Assembly: GCA_037367355.1 (NCBI GenBank) | Contig: CM074704.1 | Coordinates: forward strand, 1-64,000 | Direction of reading: 5' to 3' | DNA length: 64,000 nt | From: Neoscytalidium dimidiatum | Taxonomy: Eukaryota > Ascomycota > Dothideomycetes > Botryosphaeriales > Botryosphaeriaceae | Shown: positions 29,463-41,891 of the stretch, in pieces | Position numbering within the stretch: the stretch's first letter is position 1 | How the letters are laid out: each line of letters begins with the position of its first letter | Position numbers and translations under genes: made by a program | Notes under the pieces: model-generated | Told to the model about the DNA's origin: nothing | Seen by the model: only the letters and a program-made list of their open reading frames with translations | Databases searched by the model: none

Positions 29463-32400
29463 ATGGCACCAAGTACCGAGGTAACATCGCTGCAGAGCGA
29501 CCTCAGCGGCAACCCCATCCAGCCGGAAAAGGCATCGTCGTTGGATCCGGGAGGACCGCAGTTTGACCGACGGGCCTGGATGGCGGCCTTCGTGGAAGCA
29601 CGACATCGCTGCGGCGCAGCGCTTCCTGCCCTGGGTTTCGCATTCCACCAGCTTACCGTGCGTGGCAACAGCCAACGATTCCAGGGCACAGTTGCCAATG
29701 CGGCCGTCAAAGCACTGGCCAAGATATTGCGCCGTCCCCGCGGAGAAACCGACGTCTTGTCGGATCTGGAGGGCGTCGTGAACGAGGGGGAGTCGCTCCT
29801 CGTGCTGGGACCCCTGGGCTCCGGGTGCTCCACCTTTCTCAGAACCGTGTCAGGGTCTCCGAGCGGGACTTGGCTGGCAGAAGGCTCTTACCTCGACTTC
29901 GGAGGGATCAGCGTTGCCGAGATTCTAAAGGCGAATCCCAGGACCCTGCTCTACGTTCCAGAAGCCGACATACACGCGCCCGGGCTGACCGCAGGCGACA
30001 CCCTCTCCTTCGCGGCACGCGCGAATACGAATGCACTGTCGAGCGGCGCCGAGTCCGGAGGATGTTCCGAGTCCGCCGTTCACGCGGTGATGGCAATGCT
30101 CGACATCGGCCACACGAAGGACACGCCCGTTGGCAGCGGCTCCCGGAAAGGTCTCAGCGGAGGCGAGATGAAGAGGCTCTCAATCGCCGAGGCGCTACTT
30201 CAGCACGCCCCTCTGTGCTGCTGGGATAACAGCACTTGCGGGCTCGATAGCGTATCAGCGCTGGAGTTCTGCAAGATCGTGCAGATGGAGAAGGAGACAA
30301 GGCGTGCTACCGCCTGCGTGGCGGTGAGCAACATGTCCGAAGCTGCGTACAAGGTGGGATTCCTCTTGCACCAACGGCTGATGCACAGACTAACCGAGAC
30401 ACGAAGCTCTTCGACAAGGTGCTCGTGCTGTATGAAGGGCGGCAGATCTACTTCGGCCCCACAGGTGAGGCGAGGCAGTATTTTGAAGAGCTCGGCTTTG
30501 AGTGCCCGCCGCTGCAGACCACTCCCGACTTCCTCACGTCCATGGCCAATGCGGCTTCTCACCGTGCCCGACCCCGCCAGGCGGAGGCGGTCCCTCAATC
30601 AGCGGCCGATTTTGCGGCGTGCTGGAAGCAGAGCCCGGCGCGGGCTGGGGTGCTGGCGCAGATTCTCCAGCACAAGCGTCTGCACGCGCAGCCGAGCCAG
30701 CGGTGGGAGTCCCTGCTGGCGAGCCACACGTATCCCCTCAGCTTCCTCGAGCAGCTCTGGCTCTGCCTCTGGCGCGGAGCGCAGCTGCTCCGCCGCGACC
30801 CCGGCCTTCTGATCGGCCCCAGCATCGGCGGCTTTGTGACGGCGCTCATCTGCGGCAGCGTCTTCTACGACCAGCCGGACGACACACGCAGCTTCTTCGG
30901 ACGCAGCGCCCTCATGTTCTTCACCGTGCTGGTCAACTCCTTCAGCACCTCCCTCGAGATCCTGTCCCTCTATCAGTTCCGCCCCGTGGTCGGCAGGCAG
31001 ACGCGTGCCGCCTGGTATCGGCCGAGCGCCGAAGCGCTCGCATCGATGCTCGCCGGGATCCCGTACAAGCTCCTCAACGCCATCACCTTCAACGTGACGG
31101 CCTACTTCATGGCCAACCTGCGCCGCACGCCCGCAGCCTTCTTCACCTTCTTCTGCGTCTCCTTCTGCACCACGCTGACCATGTCGTCCATGTTCCGTGC
31201 CGTCGCCATCTGCACCTCGTCGGCCACGCAGGCCCTCATCGCGTCCACGCTGCTCATCCTTGCCATCCCCGTCTACTCGGGATTCCCGCTGCCCAGCGCC
31301 TACATGCAAGGCTGGCTGCGCTGGATCAAGTACGTTGACCCGGTGTCCTACAGCTTCGAAGCCCTGATGGGCAACGAGTTCGGCGGCCGCACCTTCTCCT
31401 GCGCCCGCGTGGTGCCGTCTGGCCCGGGCTATACTGCGGTCGACGCCTCGCAGACGACGTGCGGTGTTGCCGGCGCGGACGACGCCTCGCCGACGGCCGT
31501 GCACGGCAGCGCCTACCTTGCGTCCGTGTACGGGTATGCCAGCGCGCGGCTCGGCCGCAACCTGGGCGTCCTGATGGCCTTTATGCTCGGCTTCACGCTC
31601 ATCTATCTGGCTGCGTCGGAGCTGATGCCGGCGCCCGACCCCGGCAGCGAGGTCCTCGTCAAGCTCAGGCGAAAGAGGCGCCAAGGGCACGACGTTGAGC
31701 GCGAAGGCGGCAGCGAGGAGGCATCGAGGCGGGGCGCGCTGCGAGCACGCAGCATCGCCGCGGAGAAGACGGCCAATTGGTCTCTCCACTGGTCCGACCT
31801 GAGCCTCGAGATCCCGAAGAAGGCGGCGCACGGCGGCAAAGCGACGCAGCAGCTGCTCGATAACGTTGACGGATGGGTTGAGCCGGGGAGCGTGACCGCG
31901 TTGATGGGTGTGTCCGGAGCTGGCAAGACCACACTGCTGGACACTCTGGCATCCCGCGTATCGGTGGGTGTCGTGACAGGAAAGATCTGGCTCGCCCAGA
32001 CGACGAGGAGAGAGCTGTTGGCCCGCGACATGGGCTACGTACAGCAGAAGGACCTGCACCTCCCCACCAGCAGCGTTCGCGAGGCTCTCACGTTCAGCGC
32101 CCTCGTCCGACAGCGGAGTGGCAGCAAAGCGGAGCGGCTGCAGTACGTCGAGGAGGTCATCGCGCTGCTCGGCCTCGAGGAATGCGCGGACGCGGTCATC
32201 GGAGAGAGTGGGGAGAGCCTCAACACCCGGCAGAGGAAGATGCTGAGCATCGGCATCGAGTTGGCCGCTAAGCCGGACGTCCTGCTGTTTCTGGACGAGC
32301 CCACCTCCGGCCATGACGCGCAGGCGGCCTGGACCATGGTCACCGTCTTCCGGCGGATCGCGGACGCCGGCTTGGGCGTTTTGTGCACGATTCACCAGCC

Positions 32401-33826
32401 ATCCGGGCTGCTCCTGGAGCAATTCGACCGCCTTCTCCTTCTGGCCCAGGGCGGAAGGACTGTTTACTTTGGGGCTGTCGGCCGAAATCTGGGCGCGGTG
32501 GTGCAGTACTTCTCGCGCAACGGCGCGGGAGAGCCGTCGCCCGAGGCGAATCCTGCTGAGTGGATCCTCCGCCTTGCAAGCTCGTCCGCGGGCCCAGATT
32601 GGCCGGCTATCTGGCGTGGGAGCCCGGAATACGCCTTCGTCAAGGAGGCGCTCCGGCAGCGCGCCAGTCTCGTCATCAGCAGCGAGGAGGATGCGCCACC
32701 GCAGACTCCCTTCTGGACGCAAGTGCGCTTGTTCACACGGCGTACACTTCAGAATTACTGGCGAACCCCATGGTATATCTACAGTAAAGCCGCTCTCTGC
32801 TGCTGGTCGGCCCTCTTCGTCGGCTTCTCCTTTTTCCACGCCCCCACCAATCTTCAGGGCCTGCAGAACCAAATGCTCGCCGTCTTCATGCTGTGCACAA
32901 TCGGCTCGCAGCTGGCGCAGCAGATGCTGGCCCAGTACCTCCCCCTGTGCAGCCTGTTCGAGGTATACGAGCTACCTGCCGGAGCGTACTCCTGGTCGGC
33001 CTTTCTCATATCCAACGTCATCGTCGAGCAGCTCTGGAACTCGGTAAGTCCAAGCCTTCCTTAGTGACTAACCGTCCTGACGACAGCGTCCGCCATCCTT
33101 CCCCCCGCTGACCGGTTTCGAAGCTCATGACAGTCATCATCTTCCTCTGCTGGTTCTACCCCGTCGACTTCACGGCCGCGCTCGAGTCGGACGTGCACTC
33201 CCGCAGCGCCACGATGTTCCTCTTTCTCTGGCTCTTCCTCACTTTCGTCGGCTCGCTCACGCTGCTAGCCGCCGCGGCCGCCCGCTCGCCCGAAGCCGCC
33301 GGCAACTTGTCGAATCTGGCCTTCACGCTGTCGCTGCTCTTTTGCGGGTAAGCAACAATGTCTCCAACGGACGATTCAAAGTGCGGATTACTAACCCCCT
33401 CGCAGCATCCTCGCGTCGCCTGACGCCATGCCCGGCTTCTGGACCTTCATGTACCGCGTCTCCCCCTTCACGTACCTTGTCGAGGGCGTCCTCTCGGTCG
33501 GCCTCGCGGGCAAGCGGTCCGCCTGCGCGGCAAACGAGGTCCTGACGATGCAGCCGAGGCGGCGGTCCGAGGCTTGCGGAGAGTATCTGAGCGCGTACGT
33601 GCGGCGGCACGGCGGCCGGGTGCTCAATCCGACCGCGACGGCGAATTGTCGGTACTGCCCGCTCACGGACAGCGATGCGTATTTGAGCCAGTACCGTATC
33701 GAGTACGGACATAGGTGGAGGAATGTCGGGCTGCTGTTGGCTTACATTGGGTTTAATCTTGGGGTCGCGTTTGTCCTGCACTGGCGCTTGAAGTTCAGGA
33801 AGGGGAAGGCGAGGATGGTGGTATAG
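29463..33826 (+). CDS. Full-size ABC-G (PDR-type) multidrug exporter, 1390 aa
   Basis: Exons are 29463-30353, 30407-33043, 33124-33347 and 33406-33826 (1391 codons). The topology is NBD1-TMD1-NBD2-TMD2. NBD1 has the fungal-type degenerate Walker A GPLGSGCST (Cys for Lys), signature LSGGEMKRLSIAE and Walker B WDNSTCGLDS. NBD2 has an intact Walker A GVSGAGKTTL, the PDR signature LNTRQRKMLSIGIEL and DEPTSGHDAQ. TMD1 follows at about residues 440-700, with a cysteine-containing extracellular loop (FSCARVVPSGPGY) near its end. The C-terminal TMD2 carries the Cys-rich loop before the last helix (CRYCPLTDSDAYL). The start is MAPSTEV, since upstream codons have only GTG. The protein sits in the plasma membrane and would export the cluster product or confer self-protection. 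It is comparable in kind to PatM. Confidence 0.9.
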
Positions 33827-34592
33827 ACCGTGGGGTGGTGGGCTATTGTAGGTTGTTAATCGTTGATTCATGGTATTGCTGTCTAGAGAACATAGTATCG
33901 GACAATATTAAGCAACACAATCTCATTAGAGGCTGTTTGTAAGGGCATAGTCATCCTGTCTCACGTTGTAATTGAAGTGGCTACCGTTTTAAATGTTTGG
34001 TTTCTGAAGTATATAGAATTAAAAGTTCACCCAGTAGTTCTTGCTTTCTTAATTATACTCTCCTGTAATATAATTTCCTACACGGTACAAGTAGGGAGTT
34101 GTTAGGATAGCTACTGTGCCATTCTCATCTATATTATTAATACGGGACGACTTTTTGGCAAACCTGTTTACTATCAAATATTTGGCGCGTAATACATCAA
34201 GGAGACGGGAGGTTCATGTTGACTCTACTTCATAACAGGTGATTGAACCACTTACAATAGGTAAATACACTTGGTTTGTGTTGATTTCTGAATGCACCAC
34301 GCATAGCCCGTGAAGGTTAGACGGAAAGCCCCAGGGCAATTTGCCAAAGGAATCTCGCTAATTACGGCTATGGGACATATTCATTTCCGTCACTCATCCG
34401 ACGAAGTGAAGCCGACGGGGTACCCGAACCGGCCCGAGCTGGCCGAACACGGCAGGCGGAGCCGTAAGATTCGGGGTTTGGAGAGGCGAGTCTGGATATT
34501 GTCTAGTTCCAAAGGCGGCTGACGTTTCTCCGTATACATACTTCATTCAGAACACGCCGTATTTCGAGTAGGCTCACTCTAGCCTGGACGCA
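33827..34592. other. AT-rich intergenic spacer
   Basis: No supported gene is present. The first 400 bp are markedly AT-rich. The plus ORF at 34310-34522 (70 aa) is unassigned. The right part is the promoter of the P450 at 34593. Confidence 0.6.
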
Positions 34593-36437
34593 ATGATCTC
34601 ACGAGTCATCTGGACGTGCCTTTTGGTATGTGCTGCAACTGCGGTCGAGCCATCTTCAACTAAGCTCATGTCTCCCTGCTACAGGCACTTCTTCCTCTTG
34701 CCGCGTATGTGCTCTACCGGCTGTACTTCGATCCTCTCGCACGATTCCCAGGACCGAAAGCTGCTGCTCTCACTAGAGCCTGGTATTTCTGGCACCTCTC
34801 GCGAGGCGACCTGCCCTTAACGGTGCGCGATTTACATGAAAAGTATGGCCCATTTGTGCGCATCGCCCCAGACGAGCTCTCGTGCATTTCTCCGACCGCT
34901 TGGCGTGATGTCTACGCGAGAGCAGCAGGCAGGCCCGAGATGCAGAAGGATCCGCGCTTCTTCGAACACGATAACTTCAACGGCCACCGCTCGATCGTGG
35001 GCGCGGACATCGAAGAGCACAAGCGACTGCGCAAGATGATGGCGCACGGCTTCTCCGATCAAGCCCTGCGCGAGCAGCGCCCCCTCATCTCCAGCTACAT
35101 TGATATCTTGATCTCTAAACTGGACGATCTGGCCAAGCAGGGGCGTCCGGCCGATCTGGTCTCATGGTACAATGCAAGTGCATACCGCCTTCCTTCCGCC
35201 TCTCCCCAGCCTGCTAATCCTCGTCAAGTTCTACACCTTCGACGTCATCGGCCACCTCACCTTCGGCTCGCCCTTCGGCTGCCTCGCCACCTCAGCGTTG
35301 GACTCCTGGATCACCGTCATCTTCGACAGCATCCGCGCCGGCCTCCTCTCGCAAGCCTTCTCGCACTGGCCCGCTCTCAAGCCCTTCGCCGGGCTCCTGA
35401 TCCCGCCCCAGCTCCTCGCCCGTCTCTCCGCCCACAATGCCGCAACGAAGACCAAGACGGCCGCGCGGATCGCGCAGAAAACCGGAACCACGGACTTCCT
35501 GGGCAAGCTGATTGAGAGCGAGCTGCCCGAGGACAGCATCGCCGTGAACGCGCGTACGCTCGTCACTGCCGGCAGCGAGACGGCCGCGTCCGTCATGTCC
35601 GCGCTCACCTTCTTCCTGCTGACGCACGGTGCGTGCCGCGACCGCCTTGTGCGGGAGATCAGGGACGCGTTTCCCGCCGGCGGCGATGGCGCGGGGCCCG
35701 TCATCGCCGCCGAGGACGTCGCTCGCCTGCCGTACCTGGGCGCCTGCATCCACGAGACCTTCCGCATGCGTCCGCCCGTTGCGGGCGCCGTGCCGCGTGT
35801 CACCCCCGAGAAGGCTGGTGCCGTGGTCGATGGGACCTGGGTTCCCGGCGGGGTACGTATTTCTCCCGTAACTGTTTGCCGCAATTCATGACCTTCGGAC
35901 GTGTATTCGGAGAGGATTAGCGTGCTCACCGTATGTTGACAAACATCGCTTCCAAAGGTATCAGTAGGCGTCTGGCAGTTGGCCGCCTACCGCAGCACCG
36001 CCAACTTCGTCGACGCCGATCGCTTCGTTCCCGAACGCTGGCTGGACGACGCACCGGCTCGGTTCGCACGGGACAGGAAAGAGGTTGTGCAGCCATTCAG
36101 CATGGGGTCGAGGGACTGTATTGGGAGGAAGTGAGTTGTTTTTATTTTTTTTTCTTATTGCCATAGTCCCCCTCCTTCTCAATGCCACTACAATCATTCC
36201 CACGCCTTTACAATTTGGAGAGGGTGTGCTGACTGCTGTCGTGCTGGCAGCCTCGCATGGCTGGAGCTACGTCTTGTCATTGCCAACCTGCTTTGGCGTT
36301 TCGATATGGAGCTGGATCCACAGTCTGTACAGTGGGACGAACAGAAAGTATACTTTAACTGGGAGAGAAAGCCACTCTGGGTGAAGCTGAAGAAGAGGTC
36401 GGCTGAAGACGCCGTAGAAAAAGCTTCAACTCAGTGA
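34593..36437 (+). CDS. Cytochrome P450 (isotrichodermin-C15-hydroxylase-like group), 501 aa
   Basis: Exons are 34593-34625, 34685-35173, 35229-35852, 35958-36130 and 36251-36437 (502 codons). A short membrane anchor is split by intron 1 (WTCLLALLPLAAYVLYRLY), followed by FDPLARFPGPK. The oxygen-activating I-helix is TAGSETAAS, a canonical AGxET. ExxR is ETFR, the PERF region is DRFVPERW, and the heme loop is FSMGSRDCIG. The C-terminal WERKPLWVKLKKR tail matches this fungal group. Intron 2 (35174-35228) has a GCAAGT donor, so it is a GC-AG intron. Intron 4 (36131-36250) is long, with a T-rich start. The likely role is hydroxylation or epoxidation of the cluster scaffold at the ER; the substrate is unknown. 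Confidence 0.87.
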
Positions 36438-37287
36438 AAATTTACGACGGGAGTCGAATTAATCTGTACAAGAATTCCTAGCCTGTAACCGGTTAAGCCA
36501 GAGCCGTTGGTCACAACCTGGCCGGAAAGATTTCAGGAAAAGGCAGAGAATGAAGCTCAGAGTAGTGACACATTAGACCTAGATAGCTTGAATGTAGAAT
36601 TTCTCAAGCTGTAAAAAAAAAGAAAAAGAAACCTGAAGTGTAGAGTTTTGTACCGCTTTCTCTTCTTCTCTCCTCTTTTGTATCTTCCTTTTCGCCTTTT
36701 CTCAACCTCGCGACTTCCGACCTATCTTCTCTTTAGCCTCAGCATAGCTCAATTTTGATTTCAGATTCAAAACATAGTATTACTCAAATTTTAAGGCTAT
36801 ATCATCGTGTGCAGTTTACGCCTGATAACATCCATATATTGCTGAAATAGTTTGTTTAATATCTTAAATATATCATACTTGCTGCTGACCTTGCCTGTCT
36901 TTAGAATGGTGAATATCTTCTACAAAACATATTTCTCTGGCACCTTAGTCATATAGGAAATGATGGGAGAGTCTGGAGGGTCTAATGACAAGAGGGGCTT
37001 GGAAAATGTAAAGAGAGGAAAGGGTATTCTAAAAAGAAGATCTGAGGCAGGCAACGCTGCCTAATGATGAACTTTCTCTTTCCTTGCTACGGTCTCCAAA
37101 TCGCACTTTTCATCCCAAACCGTCGACCTCTCCAGAAGTAATCCAAGGGTGTAAACATCATGCCCGCGCATACAGGCTATTGGACAGTCACACCGCGTCA
37201 AGGCGCTCCTTGCATATCTTATCATGTAATAGATACTTTCTAAGCGTTCCTGAATTTCCACAATATACAAAGATCACAGAGAAACTC
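36438..37287. other. Convergent intergenic spacer
   Basis: This is the 3' region between two convergent P450 genes. It is AT-rich, with a pyrimidine-rich tract at 36655-36720 (TTCTCTTCTTCTCTCC-type). I see no ORF with a recognisable family. Confidence 0.6.
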
Positions 37288-39176
37288 CTAATCGATCGCC
37301 GACCGCAGCCGGAACATGAGCGTCTTGCTTCTGTCCGGGATATTGTCCATGCCCATCCGGAGGTTTTCATACCTCCCTGTCTGCCCGTCCTCCAGCCGCA
37401 GATCGAACCGTAGCAGGATTGACGCGACCATGAGCTTGATCTCCAGCGCAGCGAAGAAGCGTCCCGGACACGCGTGCCGGCCGTAACCCCATGACGGCAC
37501 GTCCGCCGTCACGGACACGAACTGCGTGCGCGTGGCGGCGGCGGCGCTGCCACCTTCGGCGCCCTCACGCTTCTGCAGGTACCGATAGCCGTCGAAAGTT
37601 TCGGGGGATTTGAAGAAGCGATCGTCCATCCCCATGGCGTGGACGGGGGCGCTGATGATGGAGCCGGCTGGGATGCGGGACCCGTCGGACAGCTGGAGGC
37701 CGTGCACGGCGCCGCGCTTGAAGGTTGCTGCAGACGCAGTGCTTCAGTGGCTTGTATTGTGGCATAAGGGGGAAGGAACCTGGCCGGAGGCGGTCCAGGT
37801 TCATAAATGGGTTCTGGAGAGGAGAGCCTACGGGGGCTGGAGGCGACTTACTGAAGCTGAGAGGATTCATGCGTTGGGATTCTTTCATAAAGCTGTCCAG
37901 CAGGTAGGCCTTGTCCAACATCCCTTTAGTGATGCTGCCGTGCTCCTGGAGGAGATTCTCGAGCTCGGAGCGCAGTGGCTCGACGTACTCCGGTAGCGCG
38001 GCGAGGTCATACAGGCTGTTAATTTTGCATCAGTAATTGTGAGCCATAAATCCAGGGAGAAGGAGCTACATGTTTGTAGTCGTCATGCTGGTGGAATGTA
38101 CGGCTGCCATGCTTAGGGATAACTGCAGCGTTGCCAGCTCCATGATGTCGTGCATGCCTGCTTTCCGAGATCTCTTGATGATCCAATGGAGCATGTCGTC
38201 GTACTCATCTTCCTGACTATGCGACCGCTGCTCCAACAACGTCTTGATATGATCTGCACAGCGCCGCCGCACTTGCGATATCCTCCTGATCTCCGGGAGA
38301 AAGTGCCCTAGCATCGGCCGCAGCCAAGGATGTACCTTTTTGACCGCCTCAACGCCGACAAACAGCTTCTCTGTGTAGTCAAGAATTGCGTCGAGCCAAT
38401 CTTCATTTCGGCAGAGCTCTTCGCCGATAAAGGCTCGTGCTGAAATCCGGGCGACGAGGCGCTCGAGCGTATGGCTGATGTGTACAGGCGTCCAGGTGGA
38501 TGAGGACGGAAACAGCGTTTCGATAGCATGCTTGCTCTCATCGACCAGCTTTGGTATTATCTTTGCTGATATCTCGTCAGTTTCATCTGGTAAATGGCGT
38601 AATGTGTCGATGCCCACTGAGATTCTGTGATAGGTCCGCTTTGATGGCGGTGTTTAGAAGTTCGTCTGGCGGATACTGCCCGGTATATTTCGACTGGACA
38701 AACTAGAGCATATCAGAGCCCGCTCCAAGAGATCTGTCAACTGAAGCTCACTGATTGTAGTCCTAGCTGGACGCTGATGCTGTCGTCAGACCATCCTTTG
38801 ATCTCGTTGAACGCTTCGCGAGACGTGACAAACTCCGATCCTTTCGACATTCAGCATTCCCGATATGACCCGACCGGTCCTTGAGAGTGCACCTTCGCTC
38901 GTTCCAATCTCAAAAACCCCTCCTCGACGCTACGACAATGTGTGAGAGCTTGCAGCATTTAGTTCATACGGACCCACATACCCGAAGAAAACCGTCTTGT
39001 AAAGTCGCACTCAAAGATGACAATTTCGGCAACCCTTTTGATCCGGTCCTCGCCGCATACAAAAGCTTGGTGGCATAGATTATGAGAACTGTGCACAGGA
39101 TAGTCGTTGAGCCAAGAATTGTGTAACGCGACGTTCCGTGTGGTAGTACTTCCATATTGTGAATAGATCGGAGCAT
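37288..39176 (-). CDS. Cytochrome P450, ent-kaurene-oxidase-like (CYP503-type), about 500 aa
   Basis: The N-terminal membrane segment YTILGSTTILCTVLIIYATK precedes GSKGLPKL. The next exons give RRGGVFEIGTSEGSEFVTSR, then SFVQSKYTG and KADLSQNL. The exon 38617-38070 carries the catalytic core with MAAVHSTSMTTTN, the Thr-rich I-helix typical of this group. ESQR is the ExxR. The heme loop is WGYGRHACPGRFFA. Introns seen include 38981-38930, 38892-38841, about 38752-38704, 38069-38016 and 37851-37728. One junction near 38612 works only with a 31-nt intron (GTGGGC...CCAG) or implies a frameshift. The start is 39176 or 39155. Relatives act on diterpenes, gibberellins and indole-diterpenes. It is divergent from the O-methyltransferase. 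Confidence 0.78.
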
Positions 39177-39481
39177 ACCCACAATGCCTGAAGTATTAAG
39201 AACGAATGACGACCAACATCGAAGGGCGTCATGAGCTGCAAGATATGACGCTTAAAAAACGCGAGGTAGGCTCTCTTGTCGGGCCCGCTTCCCGGATAGA
39301 GCGTGCATTTTTAGCAACACAAGGTTCCGTGCCGGGCCGATACGCCCCTGCTTCCCCAACCAAGGGGACCCGGCTGGAATCCCCGCAAATCCGACGACCG
39401 CGGATGAGTATATAGAGAACTCTTCAAACCTGCATGGCCTCTTGTACCTCTCCCTGACATGCACTTTTGAGACAAGTTACA
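39177..39481. promoter_or_regulatory. Bidirectional P450/O-methyltransferase promoter, TATATAG at 39409-39415
   Basis: A 305-bp region lies between two divergent starts. On the plus strand TATATAG lies 73 bases before the methyltransferase ATG. The compact spacing suggests co-regulation of the pair. Confidence 0.5.
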
Positions 39482-40992
39482 ATGTCTATAGATTTGAAGC
39501 TGAATGCGTTGGCACCGACATGGGTGCCACAGGACGAACCGATGCCGAAAGCCAAACCGATTGACCCGCAGCCGTCGCTGATGGAGATTTTGGCGGAAAG
39601 TATTGCAGCCGATGCTCGTGCCATCAGCCAGACCCTTTTAGAACTCGGACATAAACGCCCATCATTCCAACCGGACGGACCGAAGTCGTGCTTACCGCCA
39701 AATCCATCCCATGAGGTTGAGCTCGCGAGGGCACGTCTCATGGACGCATCCTCGAGGATGTTCCAGCTCGCTGCCGGACCGAACCAGTATCTTACGAACC
39801 TCTCCGTTAAGGTGAGTTCTGATTCTCAGAGGCAATGACCACGCAGCATCAGTCGCATCCCTAACCGTTACAGTACGAGTGCCTCGCCTGCCTTCGCTGG
39901 CTGTGCCATTTCCGTATTCCGGATTTGGTCCCTCCCACCGGCTCCATCACGTACAGGCATCTCTCGAAGCGTGCCAGCGTCGACCAGACCGAGTTGGAGC
40001 GAGTACTGCGCATGATGATGGCCGACAATGTCTTCCGCGAGACCGCGAACGGCCAAGTCGCCCACTCGAGCATATCACTGCTGTTTACCGACCCGAATCT
40101 AAGCGCGGCCGTTTATTTGCATAGTGAAGTCTTCTTACCAGCCGCCATGAAGTATGTTGACCAGTGCGAGAAGCGGCCCACGGGAATGGACACTGGCCAA
40201 ACAGCATACAACCTCGCGTTGGGCACGAAGCTCCCCTTCTTCGAATACATGCAAACGTCTCCAGACAAGGCCCGCGCCTTCGAGCAGGCCATGAAAAGCG
40301 TCGCCGAAGAAGACGGCAACAATATCCGGTACCTCATCAGTGGGTTTGACTGGGCAGAACTGGGCGAAGCCACGGTCGTCGATGTTTGTCCCCCTGTTCC
40401 TGCAGTCCGTCACTGCTCAATAAGCAAACTTGACTGACGGCGAACAACCAACCAGGTCGGCGGCTCTACGGGCTACTCCTGCATCGCCCTCGCCCGCGCA
40501 TTCCCCAAACTCCGCTTCATCGTCCAGGACCTCGCGGTGAACGCCAGCAACGCCGCCAAAGAGCTGGCACCGCTGCCCCGCAGCGATCGCCTGCGCATCT
40601 CTTTCCAAAGCCACGACTTCTTCCGTCCCCAACCAGCCGTCGGGCACGACGTCTATCTCCTGCGCATGGTCCTCCACGACTGGCCCTTCCCGGAACGGCG
40701 CCGCATCCTGGCCAACCTCGTTCCTGCGCTGCGAGACGGATCATGCATCATCATCATGGACATGATAAAGCCGGCCCCCGGGTCGCTGACCGGCTATGAC
40801 GAGTCGACGATCAGAGCGAGGGACTTGATGATGAAGCAGATGTTCAACAGCGAGGAGCAGAGCATAGAGCAGTGGCGGAGCTTGATTCACAAGACTGATC
40901 CGCGCCTTACGCTTACCGACGTGCGCTATCAGCCTGGAAGTTCGATGTCAATTCTTGTCGTTGTTTTTAGTGATCAACGTGCTGAGCTCTGA
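39482..40992 (+). CDS. SAM-dependent O-methyltransferase (sterigmatocystin-OMT-like), 458 aa
   Basis: Exons are 39482-39811, 39874-40383 and 40456-40992 (459 codons). The N-terminal part is the helical dimerisation and winged-helix domain (LACLRWLCHFRIPDLVPPTG, TELERVLRMMMADNVFRE). The Rossmann core has the SAM loop VVDVGGSTGYS, split by intron 2 after VVD, then FIVQDL. The catalytic block is DVYLLRMVLHDWP with the base His, followed by an LVPALRDGSCIIIMDM strand. The C-terminal ...PGSSMSILVVVFS closes the fold. This is the plant-COMT-like O-methyltransferase family common in polyketide clusters. It would methylate a phenolic or enolic hydroxyl. It is the right-hand edge of the tailoring cluster. 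Confidence 0.9.
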
Positions 40993-41891
40993 GGGCCTTT
41001 TGTCAGCACAGCGGTGCTCAGTTTCGTATTCTTACGTTCAAGATCTGTCCGAAGGGAAGAGGCGGCAACGCTGAAAGCGACTTTGATATATAGTAAGAGA
41101 AGAAGCGTAAACTAAGAAATGCCGATTTTACGAAAGATCTCACCGGTTGTTTCCTTCATAAAAGTCTTGTTAGTACAACATGAGTAATCACTTCCATTCG
41201 GTCATCTAAAATAGATAAGACTTCTGTTTCATACTGCCGATGAAACCTACGTCTCCTCCCTGCCCATACTCGCAGAGCTTTGCATTTATCACGTCTGAGC
41301 GGAAAGCACAACGCTAGCATGTCACCATTGAGATCCTCAATTGTATTTTTCTCACGTCAACCCGCGCTATCACTCTGGCGGTCAGGCTAGGGTGACAGAG
41401 AAGCATGTTATTGCCTGCATCGGGCACGGAGAAGACACAGCTATCACGTGGCCTTTGCTCTGGTCAGGCCTACGCAGTCCCAACGTTCTTCGGTGGCACG
41501 GTGGCATGCGAGGGATGGATTGGGTGCATTGACAGGCCTCCAGCCATGACGGAGACGTCAAGGTCGCCGCGGAGAGTCGGCTGGCTCCGGCAGTCTCGCT
41601 GCGCGTCCGCATGGAACAGACCAAAGGGCAGCGATAATCCGAGCACAAGGCGCCGACGACAATGTCGATGCAGGCCGGCGCCCGCCAGCTACATGCACAT
41701 TGCGGGGGTGCATGAAAGCTGGAGATAGTGGAGGTAGTAGCGCTCGCAGCCATTGACGGCGTGAAGTCCACCATGTGTGCGGCGCCTGGGGTTGCAAGCA
41801 GACTCCGCGAGGATAAGCATGCAGATAAACTCTTCGAGAGCCACCGCAGTCATCGAACGTAGTGATACAGAAGGAACCCTCGCTCCGAGCT
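40993..41891. other. Intergenic region
   Basis: No gene is supported. Overlapping ORFs at 41341-41797 on both strands have no family. The stretch holds the 3' ends of the methyltransferase and of the second PD-(D/E)XK-like gene and marks the probable cluster border. Confidence 0.55.

Noticed and set aside
30599..32872. 757-codon open frame on the minus strand, antisense to the ABC transporter
   Set aside because: It lies entirely opposite a real gene with perfect family motifs. Long antisense frames are common over GC-rich third-position codons, and the translation has no recognisable domain and a His/Arg/Gly-skewed composition.
38841..38892. In-frame TGA in the kaurene-oxidase-like P450 (read as a nonsense mutation at first)
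   Set aside because: A 52-nt GT-AG intron (38892-38841) removes it and gives VFEIGTSEGSEFVTSRE, the expected family sequence.
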